Notes under the pieces: model-generated | What the model was told of the DNA's origin: nothing | Databases searched by the model: none | Seen by the model: the letters and a program-made list of their open reading frames with translations, nothing else | NCBI RefSeq assembly: GCF_964340395.1 | Contig: NC_135563.1 | Location: 2,928,922 to 2,992,921 of the forward strand | Source of the DNA: Glandiceps talaboti | Lineage: Eukaryota > Hemichordata > Enteropneusta > Spengelidae | Reading direction: 5' to 3' | DNA: 64,000 bases | Part shown: positions 1 to 11,384 of the stretch, piece by piece | Layout: each line of letters opens with the position of its first letter | Numbering within the stretch: position 1 is the stretch's first letter | Position numbers and translations under genes: made by a program

Positions 1-555
1 ATTCAAAGTTGGTATTAGGACAGTGTTCTATGACATACATGTGCACATTCATTGTTGTCATGATACGATCCAATATGGCCGCCTAGCAGCCATTTTGTTT
101 GCAAATTTTCCATGTCCAAAGCCATAACTCGGACATGCTTGAACAGATCTCATTCAAAGTTGGTATTAGGACAGTGTTCTATGACATACATGTGCATATC
201 CATTTTCATCGTGATACGATTCAATATGGCCGCCTGGCAGCCATTTTGTTTGCGATTTTTCTATGTCCGAAGCCACAACTCAGACATGCTTGAACAGATC
301 TCATTCAAAGTTGGTATTAGGACAGTGTTCTATGACATACATGTGCATATCCATTTTCGTCGTGATACAATCCCCCATACCCGACCCATCCTTTATTGTT
401 GTAGGCATGTTCCATGTCCAACAAGCAGACACAACATATCTAAGTCTGTTTGATTTAGGTTCACAAGTGTTGTTGCGTGATCAGAGTAGTGATAATTCCT
501 CAAAGCCCAATCATAGCGGGGACTATGTCATTCTCAATGACTTGTTTATTAGCAG
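1..555 (+). mobile_element. Dispersed element fragment with 151-bp tandem core
   Basis: The phrase attcaaagttggtattagga recurs at 1, 152 and 303, giving a period of about 151 bp. The unit also carries caatatggccgcc and the phrase gacatgcttgaacagatctc. After the last unit comes a non-repeated tail with agcggggactatgtc and caatgacttgttt (to about 547). The same core and tail occur in the opposite orientation at 38150-39012, and the tail again at 51850-51975. This is therefore a mobile or dispersed repeat truncated by the window edge. The short ORFs here are repeat-derived and no transposase is visible, so the copy is non-autonomous. The superfamily is not determined. Confidence 0.75.
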
Positions 556-660
556 AAGGTGACACCATATTTGTTTGTTGTGAAAACATGTACACATGTG
601 TATATGACATCATCAGTTATCCATTTTTGGTCCATCATGAAAATTGTTGACTGATAAACT
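556..660. other. Short unique spacer
   Basis: This is AT-rich unique sequence between the element fragment and the first minisatellite. No gene or motif was recognised. Confidence 0.4.
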
Positions 661-3376
661 CCAATACCACTCACACTATAAGTACACTAATACTACTCAC
701 ACTATAAGTACACTAATACCACTTACACTATAAAGTACACTAATACCACTCACACTATAAGTACACTGATACTACTCACACTATAAAGTACACTAATACC
801 ACTCACACTATAAGTACACTAATACCACTCACACTATAAAGTACACCAATACTACTCACACTATAAGTACACTAATACTACTCACACTATAAGTACACTA
901 ATACCACTCACACTATAAAGTACACTTATACCACTCACTATAAGTACACCAATACCACACACACTATAAGTACATTAATACTACTCACACTATAAGTACA
1001 CTAATACCACTCACACTATAAGTACACTAATACCACTCACCCTATAAAGTACACTAATACTACTCACACTATAAGTACACCAATACCACTCACACTATAA
1101 GTACACTAATACTACTCACACTATAAGTACACTAATACCACTCACACTATAAAGTACACTAATACCACTCACACTATAAAGTACACTAATACTACTCACA
1201 CTATAAAGTACACTAATACCACTCACACTATAAGTACACTAATACCACTCACACTATAAAGTACACCAATACTACTCCCACTATAAGTACACTAATACCA
1301 CTCACACTATAAAGTACACTTATACCACTCACTATAAGTACACCAATACCACGCACACTATAAGTACACTAATACTACTCACACTATAAGTACACTAATA
1401 CCACTCACACTATAAGTACACTAATATCACTCACCCAATAAAGTACACTAATACTACTCACACTATAAGTACACCAATACCACTCACACTATAAGTACAC
1501 TAATACTACTCACACTATAAGTACACTAATACCACTCACACTATAAAGTACACTAATACCACTCACACTATAAAGTACACTAATACTACTCACACTATAA
1601 AGTACACTAATACCACTCACACTATAAAGTACACTAATACCACTCACACTATAAAGTACACTAATACTACTCACACTATAAAGTACACTAATACCACTCA
1701 CACTATAAGTACACTAATACTACTGTACTCTCACTAAAAGTTCACCAATACTACTCACACTTAAGTACATCAATACTACTCACACTATAAGTACACTGAT
1801 ACCACTCACACTATAAGTACACTAATACTACTGTACTCACACAATAAGTACACTAATACCACTCACTATAAGTACACTACTGCTACTCACACTATAAGTA
1901 CACTAATACCACTCACACTATAAGTACACTAATACTACTGTACTCACACTATAAGTTCACCAATACTACTCACACTTAAGTACATCAATACTACTCACAC
2001 TATAAGTACACTGATACCACTCACACTATAAGTACACTAATACTACTCACACTATAAGTACACTAATACTACTCACACTATAAGTACACTAATACTACTC
2101 ACACTATAAGTACACTAATACTACTGTACTCACGCTATAAGTACACTAATACCACTCAGACTATAAGTACACTAATACCACTCACACTATAAGTACACTA
2201 ATACCACTCACACTATAAGTTCACCAATACTACTCACACTTAAGTACACTAATACTACTAACACTATAAGTACACTAATACCACTCACACTATAAAGTAC
2301 ACTAATACCACTCACACTATAAGTACACAAATACCACTCACACTATAAGTACACTAATACCACTCACACTATACGTACACTAATACCACTCACACTATAA
2401 GTACACCAATACTACTCACCCTATAAAGTACACTAATACCACTCACACTATAAGTACACAAATACCACTCACACTATAAAGTACACTAATACCACTCACA
2501 CTATAAGTACACAAATACCACTCACACTATAAAGTACACTAATACTACTCACACTATAAAGTACACTAATACTACTCACACTATAAGTACACCAATACTA
2601 CTCACACTATAAGTACACTAATACCACTCACACTATAAGTACACAAATACCACTCACACTATAAAGTACACTAATACCACTCACACTATAAAGTACACTT
2701 ATACTACTCACACTATAAGTAAACTAATACCACTCACACTATAAGTACACTAATACTACTGTACTCACACTGTAAGTTCACCAATACCACTCACACTATA
2801 AGTACACTAATACTACTCACACTATAAAGTACACTAATACCACTCACACTATAAGTACACTAATACTACTGTACTCACACTGTAACTTCACCAATACCAC
2901 TCACACTATAAAGTACACTAATACTACTCACACTATAAGTACACTAATACCATTCACACTATAAAGTACACTAATACCACTCACACTATAAGTACACTAA
3001 TACCACTCACACTATAAAGTACACTAATACCACTCACACTATAAGTACACTAATACCACTCACACTATAAAGTACACTAATACCACTCACACTATAAGTA
3101 CACTAATACCGCTCACACTATAAGTACAGTAATACCACTCACACTATAAGTACACAAATACTACTCACACTATAAAGTACACTAATACCACTCACACTAT
3201 AAGTACACTAATACTACTCACACTATAAAGTACACTAATACTACTCACACTATAAAGTACACTAATACCACTCACACTATAAGTACACTAATACTACTCA
3301 CACTATAAAGTACACTAATACCACTCACACTATAAGTACACTAATACTACTCACACTATAAAGTACACTAATACTA
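661..3376. repeat. Minisatellite, 26-27-bp unit
   Basis: This is an uninterrupted tandem array of a unit like taccactcacactataagt followed by acactaa. Units are 26 bp, or 27 bp when the centre reads ataaag; variants include tactact, a gtactcac insertion and acaccaat. There are on the order of 100 units. It lies immediately upstream of a coding exon of the PPR gene at 3675, so it is probably intronic. The - strand ORF at 1510-1701 exists only because consecutive 27-bp units stay in frame; it is not a gene. Confidence 0.95.
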
Positions 3377-3674
3377 CATTGCCTGACAACTGATCAATAT
3401 GACCAGATTTGAGTGGGCATGTAGGGTGTATATGTGAAATTAGGAGATGGTGGATGCAGTTGTGTAATGAATGTCATCAAGTCATCACCACAAAAAAGTA
3501 GCTGTGGTATTAGAAGGATATACAACGCAGTGTTCACACATCTCATTACTAATTCTAAGGTACAACCTGTGTACAATAAGTTCATCTACCTTTAATTACA
3601 TTGAAGTTAATGTCTACACTTGGGTATCAGAATTTACATTTTAATGAAGCATTCATACATTTTGTCTATCTTAG
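3377..3674 (+). other. 3' end of intron, PPR gene
   Basis: Unique sequence between the minisatellite and the exon. It ends in a pyrimidine-rich stretch and an AG (ttttgtctatcttag), which serves as the splice acceptor for the exon at 3675. The - strand ORF at 3394-3585 has no recognisable features. Confidence 0.55.
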
Positions 3675-3857
3675 GCTGCAGGTCTTGTTGCCAATGTTTA
3701 TCTCTATGGGGCACTGATTAATGCAGCACGGAGGAAGAGAGATTACTCCTATCTGACTGAGATTATGAAAAGTATGAAAGCTAATGATGTCAAACCTAAT
3801 GAAGTTATTATTCGTCAGTTAGAGTTAGCAGCTGCTTTTACCACAGACATTGGAAGG
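3675..3857 (+). CDS. Penultimate coding exon, PTCD1-like PPR protein
   Basis: The 183-nt open exon encodes 61 residues in phase 0. It is bounded by the acceptor atcttag and the donor gtaggt. The peptide contains a pentatricopeptide-repeat signature: helix A around VYLYGALINAARRKRDYSYL, then EIMKSMKANDVKPNE, the usual M..ngvkPn turn of a PPR. PPR proteins bind organellar RNA. Together with the last exon, the C-terminus reads most like metazoan PTCD1, a mitochondrial protein known to act in leucine tRNA and 16S rRNA metabolism. That identity comes from recall of the family rather than a search, so PPR is firmer than PTCD1. Upstream exons lie outside the window or beyond the minisatellite. Confidence 0.7.
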
Positions 3858-4272
3858 GTAGGTAGTCTTCAATGTTTATAGTTTTGTCTTGGGTTTTAGT
3901 TTCAGGGTTTACAAAGTATACAGGTTAGTGTTTAGTAAAAATAAATCATCATGGATAATTTTGGATGGAGTAAAGTGGAGCTAAACTTATCAATGAAAAT
4001 ATCACTCTGAATACAAATCTGACCAAATTAGAAGTCTACCATTGGTTGGTTTTGAATTGAATTATTTTTAGTTTGAGGAGTTGGTTTATCAGGAATTGAA
4101 TGATTTGTAGTTTGGGGAGCAGGTTTATCAGGAATCCTGATCAGTGAGGCTATTACCTTTTGTACTTCTATTGCATCCTGGGTAAATATGACCTCCAGGT
4201 CACTTCTAGATTGTGAAGAAGAACACCAGTGTAGCCTACATGAGATTGTCAACTCAACTTTCATAAAATAAA

Positions 4273-4304
<32 letters not shown>

Positions 4305-5352
4305 TGGGGGGGTTTACTTCCATATACAGGTATACAGGTATACAGTGCCCATTCAAACGAATTTCTGCTCAGTGAGACACACAGCCAATCAGGTTGCGTT
4401 TTACTTGTCATGGGCATACATGTATGCATTGAATATCAACAAACATCATCAAACATCTACATTGGATTTTAATCAGATTGACAGGTATACAGCATGTCCC
4501 CAAATGAGTAAATTTTCCTCAGTTCATAACTTAGCATAAAATTGTTGGATTTCAATGAAAAGCCATAACCTACCAACCGACCGTGGTCTGTATTTTCACG
4601 TCTTAGAAACTGTTCATACACTTAATATCTATCTATCTTACATGCATGCACATGAACTTTCAACTGTCCACCACGTGTCTTGGAAGGAGCTCATTTTAGT
4701 CATCACAGATATTAATGAACACTTATAGGGCAATTACACTCACTTCTCAATTGGTCAGTTTTCCAAACTGATTATTAACAGTGCCAAAATTGTCACTTGT
4801 GGGCACATGCAGTAGTTTGAAATGCAACAGTGTTGCAAACATGCATCATTAGCATGCTGGTGTGTTGGGTGGAATTGAGATGAATCAAGTCATTATTCAA
4901 CTGCTCTCAATATACAATGTAAAGACCTTTTCTTCATGAAATAGAAAATTATAGCATATGAACTAGGAAGATGTCTATTGAGTGATACATCAGAGTGGAT
5001 GGAGGTTGACTTAAAGTGTGGTGTGGTCTTTGTTGTAGATTTAGTTTTCTCGGGTTTAGTGTATTAGATGTGTTGTTGTTTTGTCATGGGTTTTGGGTTC
5101 CATGTGTAGAGTTTATCAAATTTATGTTATATTTAACTGACAGAATATTGTAAAAGTTTGTTTGTCTTGAATATATGTATGTCAAAGTGCAAGTGGCATA
5201 CTTGGACTATTTAGGTTAAAGCTTGCCGTATTCTCTGCCAGTAGTTTTGTAGTTTTATGAGCATAATTATTTTGTGTACAAGAAAAGACCACATACAGTA
5301 CTCATTAATATATCATTTGCATATAGGTAATGACATATTTAGTGCTAATACT
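3858..5352 (+). other. Intron of PPR gene, unique part
   Basis: Non-coding sequence downstream of the donor at 3858. It includes a GT run plus G-tract near 4274-4312 and an imperfect duplicated phrase near 4060-4140 (caggaatt ... aatgatttgtagtttgg). ORFs at 4028-4539 are low-complexity shadows of the GT/G tract. No exon was recognised. Confidence 0.5.
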
Positions 5353-7108
5353 ACTAGTACATGTATATGTGTGTACCAATGCAAGTAATCACTGCGTACA
5401 TATGTAATAGTATGTTTTATGTGTGTACCAATGCAAGTAATCACTGCGTACATATGTAATAGTATGTTTTGTGTGTGTACCAATGCAAGTAATCACTGCG
5501 TACATATGTAATAGTATGTTTTGTGTGTGTACCAATGCAAGTAATCACTGCGTACATATGTAATAGTATGTCTTGTGTGTGTACCAATGCAAGTAATCAC
5601 TGCGTACATATGTAATAGTATGTTTTGTGTGTGTACCAATGCAAGTAATCACTGCGTACATATGTAATAGTATGTTTTGTGTGTGTACCAATGCAAGTAA
5701 TCACTGCGTACATATGTAATAGTATGTTTTGTGTGTGTACCAATGCAAGTAATCACTGCGTACATATGTAATAGTATGTCTTGTGTGTGTACCAATGCAA
5801 GTAATCACTGCGTACATATGTAATAGTATGTTTTGTGTGTGTACCAATGCAAGTAATCACTGCGTACGTATGTAATAGTATGTCTTGTGTGTGTACCAAT
5901 GCAAGTAATCACTGCGTACGTATGTAATAGTATGTCTTGCGTGTGTACTAATACAAGTAATCACTGCGTACGTATGTAATAGTATGTTTTGTGTGTGTAC
6001 CAATGCAAGTAATCACTGCGTACATATGTAATAGTATGTTTTGTGTGTGTACCAATGCAAGTAATCACTGCGTACATATGTAATAGTATGTCTTGTGTGT
6101 GTACCAATGCAAGTAATCACTGCGTACATATGTAATAGTATGTTTTGTGTGTGTACCAATGCAAGTAATCACTGCGTACGTATGTAATAGTATGTCTTGT
6201 GTGTGTACCAATGCAAGTAATCACTGTGTACGTATGTAATAGTATGTCTTGTGTGTGTACCAATGCAAGTAATCACTGCGTACGTATGTAATAGTATGTT
6301 TTGTGTGTGTACCAATGCAAGTAATCACTGTGTACGTATGTAATAGTATGTTTTGTGTGTGTACCAATGCAAGTAATCACTGCGTACGTATGTAATAGTA
6401 TGTTTTGTGTGTGTACCAATGCAAGTTATCACTACGTACGTATGTAATAGTATGTTTTGTGTGTGTACCAATGCAAGTAATCACTGCGTACGTATGTAAT
6501 AGTATGTTTTGTGTGTGTACCAATGCAAGTAATCACTGCGTACATATGTAATAGTATGTCTTGTGTGTGTACCAATGCAAGTAATCACTGCGTACATATG
6601 TAATAGTATGTTTTGTGTGTGTACCAATGCAAGTAATCACTGCGTACGTATGTAATAGTATGTCTTGTGTGTGTACCAATGCAAGTAATCACTGCGTACG
6701 TATGTAATAGTATGTCTTGCGTGTGTACTAATACAAGTAATCACTGCGTACATATGTAATAGTATGTCTTGTGTGTGTACCAATGCAAGTAATCACTGCG
6801 TACGTATGTAATAGTATGTTTTGTGTGTGTACCAATGCAAGTAATCACTGTGTACGTATGTAATAGTATGTTTTGTGTGTGTACCAATGCAAGTAATCAC
6901 TGCGTACGTATGTAATAGTATGTTTTGTGTGTGTACCAATGCAAGTTATCACTACGTACGTATGTAATAGTATGTTTTGTGTGTGTACCAATGCAAGTAA
7001 TCACTGCGTACGTATGTAATAGTATGTTTTGTGTGTGTACCAATGCAAGTAATCACTGCGTACATATGTAATAGTATGTCTTGTGTGTGTACCAATGCAA
7101 GTAATCAT
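5353..7108. repeat. Minisatellite, 52-bp unit with higher-order structure
   Basis: A very homogeneous tandem array of 52-bp units containing gtgtaccaatgcaagtaatc, then actgcgtac[ag]tatgtaatag. The start of the unit recurs at 5371, 5423, 5475 and 5527, so the period is exactly 52, with about 33 units. Rare variants recur at multiples of the unit: the cttgcgtgtgtactaatac variant at about 5937 and 6717 (780 bp, 15 units), and gcaagttatcactacg at 6421 and 6941 (520 bp, 10 units). This points to block duplication. The array lies within the last intron of the PPR gene. Confidence 0.95.
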
Positions 7109-7412
7109 AGGCACTCAAATCAATTTGTATGTCATACTTTCTCTTATCTACATTTTTTTTAAAATGATACAAATTGATTTGAGTGCCTGTACTGTACAGG
7201 TAATCACTGGTACATATAGTAGTATGTCATCATTAGAGACTTGTTTTCATCAGAGAGTAAGACTCTTCAGTATTCACTTGACTCCACAATTAGATATAAC
7301 TGTCATTTCAAAGACATCTCTCTCCAAATTACTTTGTGAAACATGCATGTATTTCACTTGTTACACAACAAATTTAAAGTAAATTTCTTAAACTGTCATC
7401 TGAACTCTACAG

Positions 7413-7580
7413 GGATTCAAAAGAAAATTGGAACCGCAATATGCCAAAATACAAGGTTTCCGTGGCTACTACAGTGAATGGTTGGAAGAAATGGAAACAG
7501 AGATGGAAGAACACCCATGGCATAAGTTTAAATCAGTAGAGAATACTGGAGAAGAATATAATTGGCGAGAAGAACAATGA
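7413..7580 (+). CDS. Terminal coding exon, PTCD1-like PPR protein
   Basis: The exon starts after the acceptor aactctacag, stays in phase 0 with the exon at 3675-3857, and ends at TGA 7578-7580 (55 residues plus stop). The peptide is charged and aromatic, with short stretches GFRGYYSEWLEEME and EEHPWHKFK near the C-terminus; these are the segments that suggested PTCD1. The short intron-end unique sequence (7109-7412) precedes it. No canonical AATAAA was seen close downstream, so the 3' UTR may be long and may include the minisatellite at 7690. The PTCD1 name remains tentative. Confidence 0.7.
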   Translation, partial: GFKRKLEPQYAKIQGFRGYYSEWLEEMETEMEEHPWHKFKSVENTGEEYNWREEQ

Positions 7581-7689
7581 TGCTAAACATGTACATGTAC
7601 AATACTTCAGAGAACCTGGAGAAACTTGAGATAAAGCTTGATGTGATTATACAATTAGACTGAGTATCTTAGTAGTACATTTTCAATCC

Positions 7690-8330
7690 ATCTGTGCAGA
7701 GACGCTGTTTCTACCTGTTAATCAATCCACTGAGAGACACTGTTTCCACCTGTCAATCAATCCACTGAGAGACACTGTTTCCACCTGTCAATCAATCCAC
7801 TGAGAGACTGTTTCCACCTGTCAATCAATCCACTGAGAGACACTGTTTCCACCTGTCAATCAATCCACTGAGAGACTGTTTCCACCTGTCAATCAATCCA
7901 CTGAGAGACACTGTTTCCACCTGTTAATCAATCCACTGAGAGACACTGTTTCCACCTGTCAATCAATCCACTGAGAGACAGTTTCCACCTGTCAATCAAT
8001 CCACTGAGAGACAGTTTCTACCTGTCAATCAATCCACTGAGAGACACTGTTTCCACCTGTCAATCAATCCACTGAGAGACACTGTTTCTACCTGTCAATC
8101 AATCCACTGAGAGACAGTTTCTACCTGTCAATCAATCCACTGAGAGACAGTTTCCACCTGTCAATCAATCCACTGAGAGACACTGTTTCCACCTGTTAAT
8201 CAATCCACTGAGAGACACTGTTTCTACCTGTCAGTCAATCCACTGAGAGACAGTTTCCACCTGTTAATCAATCCACTGAGAGACACTGTTTCTACCTGTC
8301 AGTCAATCCACTGAGAGACAGTGACTGTTT
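7690..8330. repeat. Minisatellite, about 31-35-bp unit, probable 3' UTR
   Basis: Tandem copies of tttccacctgtcaatcaatc followed by cactgagagacactg or the shorter cactgagagacag. There are about 18 units of 31 or 35 bp. It begins 110 bp after the PPR stop codon, so it is likely transcribed as 3' UTR unless a cryptic polyadenylation site precedes it. Confidence 0.9.
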
Positions 8331-9317
8331 CAGCTGAACACAGGACAACACTTTGTTCTCTGTCACACACTGAAGAAACCATTTTGGTGCAAAGTGTAGA
8401 ACACTGCATGCAGTCTCCAAGTTTAATATTGTTCAAGTCAAGGCAATAAGTCAATTTTCAAAAGTACATTTCCAACATTTATGTTTCAAAGGGGAGAATT
8501 TATTAGCATGTGGAAGTGTAAGGCATATTTCTTGTGATAAAATTTGCTGAATATTACATTTTAAAATATTTTGTAAAGACTTACAATACAAAAAGTCTGT
8601 TCATTGAAAAAATACTCCAGGAATAGTGACTATGATATTGTGTAGCATTCACATTAAATGTATATGTTTGATCATACATGACTATGATATTGTGTAGCAT
8701 TCACATTAAATGTATATGTTTGATCACACATGTGAAGGATTGTTGTGTATAAAAAAAAAGAAGTGAGTTTGATTGTAGTACTTGTTGGTCATCGTATTTT
8801 GGATTAATTAATTAATTATTAATTAATTAAGTGAGTATCAAATTAAACTTTTGTTTCAAACACAAACCTGAAAATTGTATGTGAAATTTTTGAGTGCACA
8901 CTTCAGTCTTTATCAACGGATTGACTCACTATTCTGAATATGCAGGTTTGGAATGAATTCATCAACTATCGTTGTTCCGATACTACTACTACTCTGGCAA
9001 TCGAGGTCTCAGTTATTAAGATAGACACAAAACTACTACTCTGGCAATCGAGGTCTCGGTTATTAAGATAGACACAAAACTACTACTCTGGCAATCAAGG
9101 TCTCATGTATTAAGAGAGACACTGACCACTCTCTTGATTACAGGGTGGTTCAAGTTAACTTTACACAACAAAGACACTTCTATCACTGACTTATGTCATC
9201 GACCACAGTAGTTCAGTTTGTGTCTATTTTAGTATACCAAAACCTCAGTTGCCAGAGTTTATCATGAAAGCCTCACAACTGAGTTTGTAATATTTTATTT
9301 TATTACAGAAGGCACTG
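8331..9317. repeat. Unique sequence with short local duplications
   Basis: No gene was recognised. Local duplications are visible. About 50 bp beginning gactatgatattgtgtagca is present twice at 8626-8730. A TAATTAAT palindromic stretch lies at 8800-8830. A roughly 50-bp phrase containing ctactctggcaatcgaggtc is present three times at 8985-9118. The remainder is ordinary AT-rich sequence. Confidence 0.6.
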
Positions 9318-9650
9318 TTAAAAAGGCCATATGAATGAGGATTGGGTAATATTTTACATTTTTAATTTATGAAACAGTTTTAGCATAGCTTCCTACTTGA
9401 AAAATCAGTGTGAAACAACATTGACCAAATCTGTGTTTGTAATTCAATACATTGCAAAAAGCTAAAAAATGTGTAAAATGTTTGTTATAATACGTACATT
9501 AACAATGATTTTACACATTTATTAATCTTTTGTAATATAGTGAGTTACAAACAATAATGACTTGGCAAAGGAAGCCATTGATGATAAAATAGTTTTATAA
9601 ATTAAAAATCCAAAATAGATATCCAGTCCTCATCCATATGGTCACTTTAA
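9318..9650. mobile_element. MITE with about 75-bp imperfect terminal inverted repeats
   Basis: The left end ttaaaaaggccatatgaatg continues through ttttacatttttaatttatg. It is matched, inverted, by the right end reading aattaaaaatccaaaatag then ctcatccatatggtcacttt. The interior has further inverted segments (aaaatgtgtaaaatg against ttttacacattt). There is no ORF. A second member of the family lies at 58120-58386. Length (about 333 bp) and structure fit a non-autonomous TIR element; the superfamily is uncertain because target duplications could not be fixed. Confidence 0.65.
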
Positions 9651-10269
9651 TACATTAATGTGTAGATAGACAGAAAGTTATGATTTAGAGGTGGTTCAAC
9701 CCCATGCTGGGCAAAGCGCAAACTGCACATGTCAGTAGTAATCCATCACAAATTGACAGGCTTTTGTCATCGCACATTAATATTCATTGGTACAGCTAGC
9801 TGGACTGATATGACATGCAAATGTCCAACCGAACTCCACCTCCAGTCTGCTTAAACTAAAATCAGGTGGATCGAGACAACGTCATCATGTTTATATGAAC
9901 ACTGTAGCGTAGTGTCAAATCAGAATATGGTCAGGAACTAGTCTACAGAGAGATGACTGGCCAGTTTTGTTACTTGTAGCTAGCATCTAACATACCTTTA
10001 TATTGTATAGCTCCCTCACATGAAAACAGTGATGCAGAGAGATGACACCAGTTTTTGACATACAGCTAGAATCTAGTGGACTTGGGCTAGTGGACCTTTC
10101 ATTTCTCCACAAACATTCTTCCATAAACACATTTTAACATTGATGAACTAAAGGTTAGCATCAAGCAATTTATCTAATCTATGTATCTGATGTATCTTTT
10201 GTAACAATGTTATACAACATGGCTAATACGTCAGAGTATTGGGGACGTGATGCAATATATAGTTTTATC
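9651..10269. other. Unique intergenic sequence
   Basis: Nothing was recognised: no ORF of note, no tandem repeat and no clear transposon end. Confidence 0.4.
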
Positions 10270-10276
10270 ATCCTTT

Positions 10277-10480
10277 TTAGTCCCTGCCAGACGAAGTCCG
10301 GGACGGGGACTTATGGATTGGGTTCCGTCCTTCCGTCCAGAGCCGTTTCTTGGAGATGCCTGGACCGATTTTTTTCAAACTTGGTACAGGGGCAACATAC
10401 TATGGCATACAATCTTTTAATTCATACATGTAAAACACAAGTTGTGAAACAACTGGCGGGGGAAAGGGGGGGGGGTTAAA
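10277..10480 (+). mobile_element. 5' end of the dispersed 151-bp-core element
   Basis: The sequence from tttagtccctgccagacgaa through ggacttatggattgggttcc, ccgtccttccgtcc and gcctggaccgatttttttca matches the reverse complement of 38880-39012. That is the 5' end of the nested element there. Here the copy stops within the first core unit, near a G-tract at 10460-10475. It is a truncated, non-coding insertion; the ORF at 10207-10479 is fortuitous. Confidence 0.65.
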
Positions 10481-11384
10481 TTGACTGTAGGCAGTATGTT
10501 ACATGCATGTACATGGGTGATAGTGTTGTCTTAGTGATGATACAGTAGAAATGATGTCGGCTTGGTGTTTCATTCGTGGAGCATGCTTTTTACACAAAGA
10601 TAGACATGTTGCAACTTCAGACTAACAATAACAGACAACACACATAGCATGATCATGTGCCCAATCTATTAAAAGGTGATGAGTATGGCTATTTGTTTAC
10701 AGTGCAGTAACAATAGGCTTCTGCTAAAAAAGATATGGCACACAGACTTGGATTTTTTTAATAGCTGCAGTAGTAATTCTACATCCCCACTATGCATAGC
10801 ACAATTGTTTCTTTTGCATTTGAAGTTGTCCCGTTGTGTGTAAAACATTGTTACGTCACATGAGTGAAACACCAAGGCAACATAATTTGTATTGTAATAT
10901 AACCACATTGTAATGAAGATAATGTGAAAACTGGGAATCCTTACCATGCATATACACTTACAGTCCATATCAAACCAAAAGTTGTATGTGATTTACTCAT
11001 ACACTGCACTCTGTGTATACATGTAATCATATCAATGTCCATTCATACATTGACTAGATCAAGTTAAGCTATGGACATTGATATGACACATCACAATATA
11101 CACAATAATAGTTTTTAGTTTCTTTCTTTCTAAACTTGTCAAAAGAGATCTTACCAGAAAGTAATATCTACTCTATTTACACCCACGGCCTTCACAAACA
11201 AAAATACACCATTGACAAGCTATTTACTTTTACTTGGTCATAATGTGACCATGTTTTAATATCAAACAGACTCTCAAAATACAATACAATACAACAAAAC
11301 AATAATCCATACATAATTGGTTACCATTTCTATCAAAAATTATTAAGGGATTGCCAGCTCGTACTTGGCCCCGCACTAAAAACC
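10481..11384. repeat. Intergenic sequence with a palindromic repeat
   Basis: Mostly unique. At 10974-11100 there is a repeat whose arms tcatatcaatgtccat (11027-11042) and atggacattgatatga (11071-11086) are inverted copies around ctagatcaagttaagct. The same sequence, reverse-complemented and with the same flank (agttgtatgtgat), occurs at about 49726-49850, and a further copy at 49936-50050. No coding potential is evident, including in the - strand ORF at 10669-10968. Confidence 0.6.

Noticed and set aside
5353-7108. Resemblance to a CRISPR array
   Set aside because: Units are contiguous with no unique spacers, and the genome is an animal one; this is a minisatellite.
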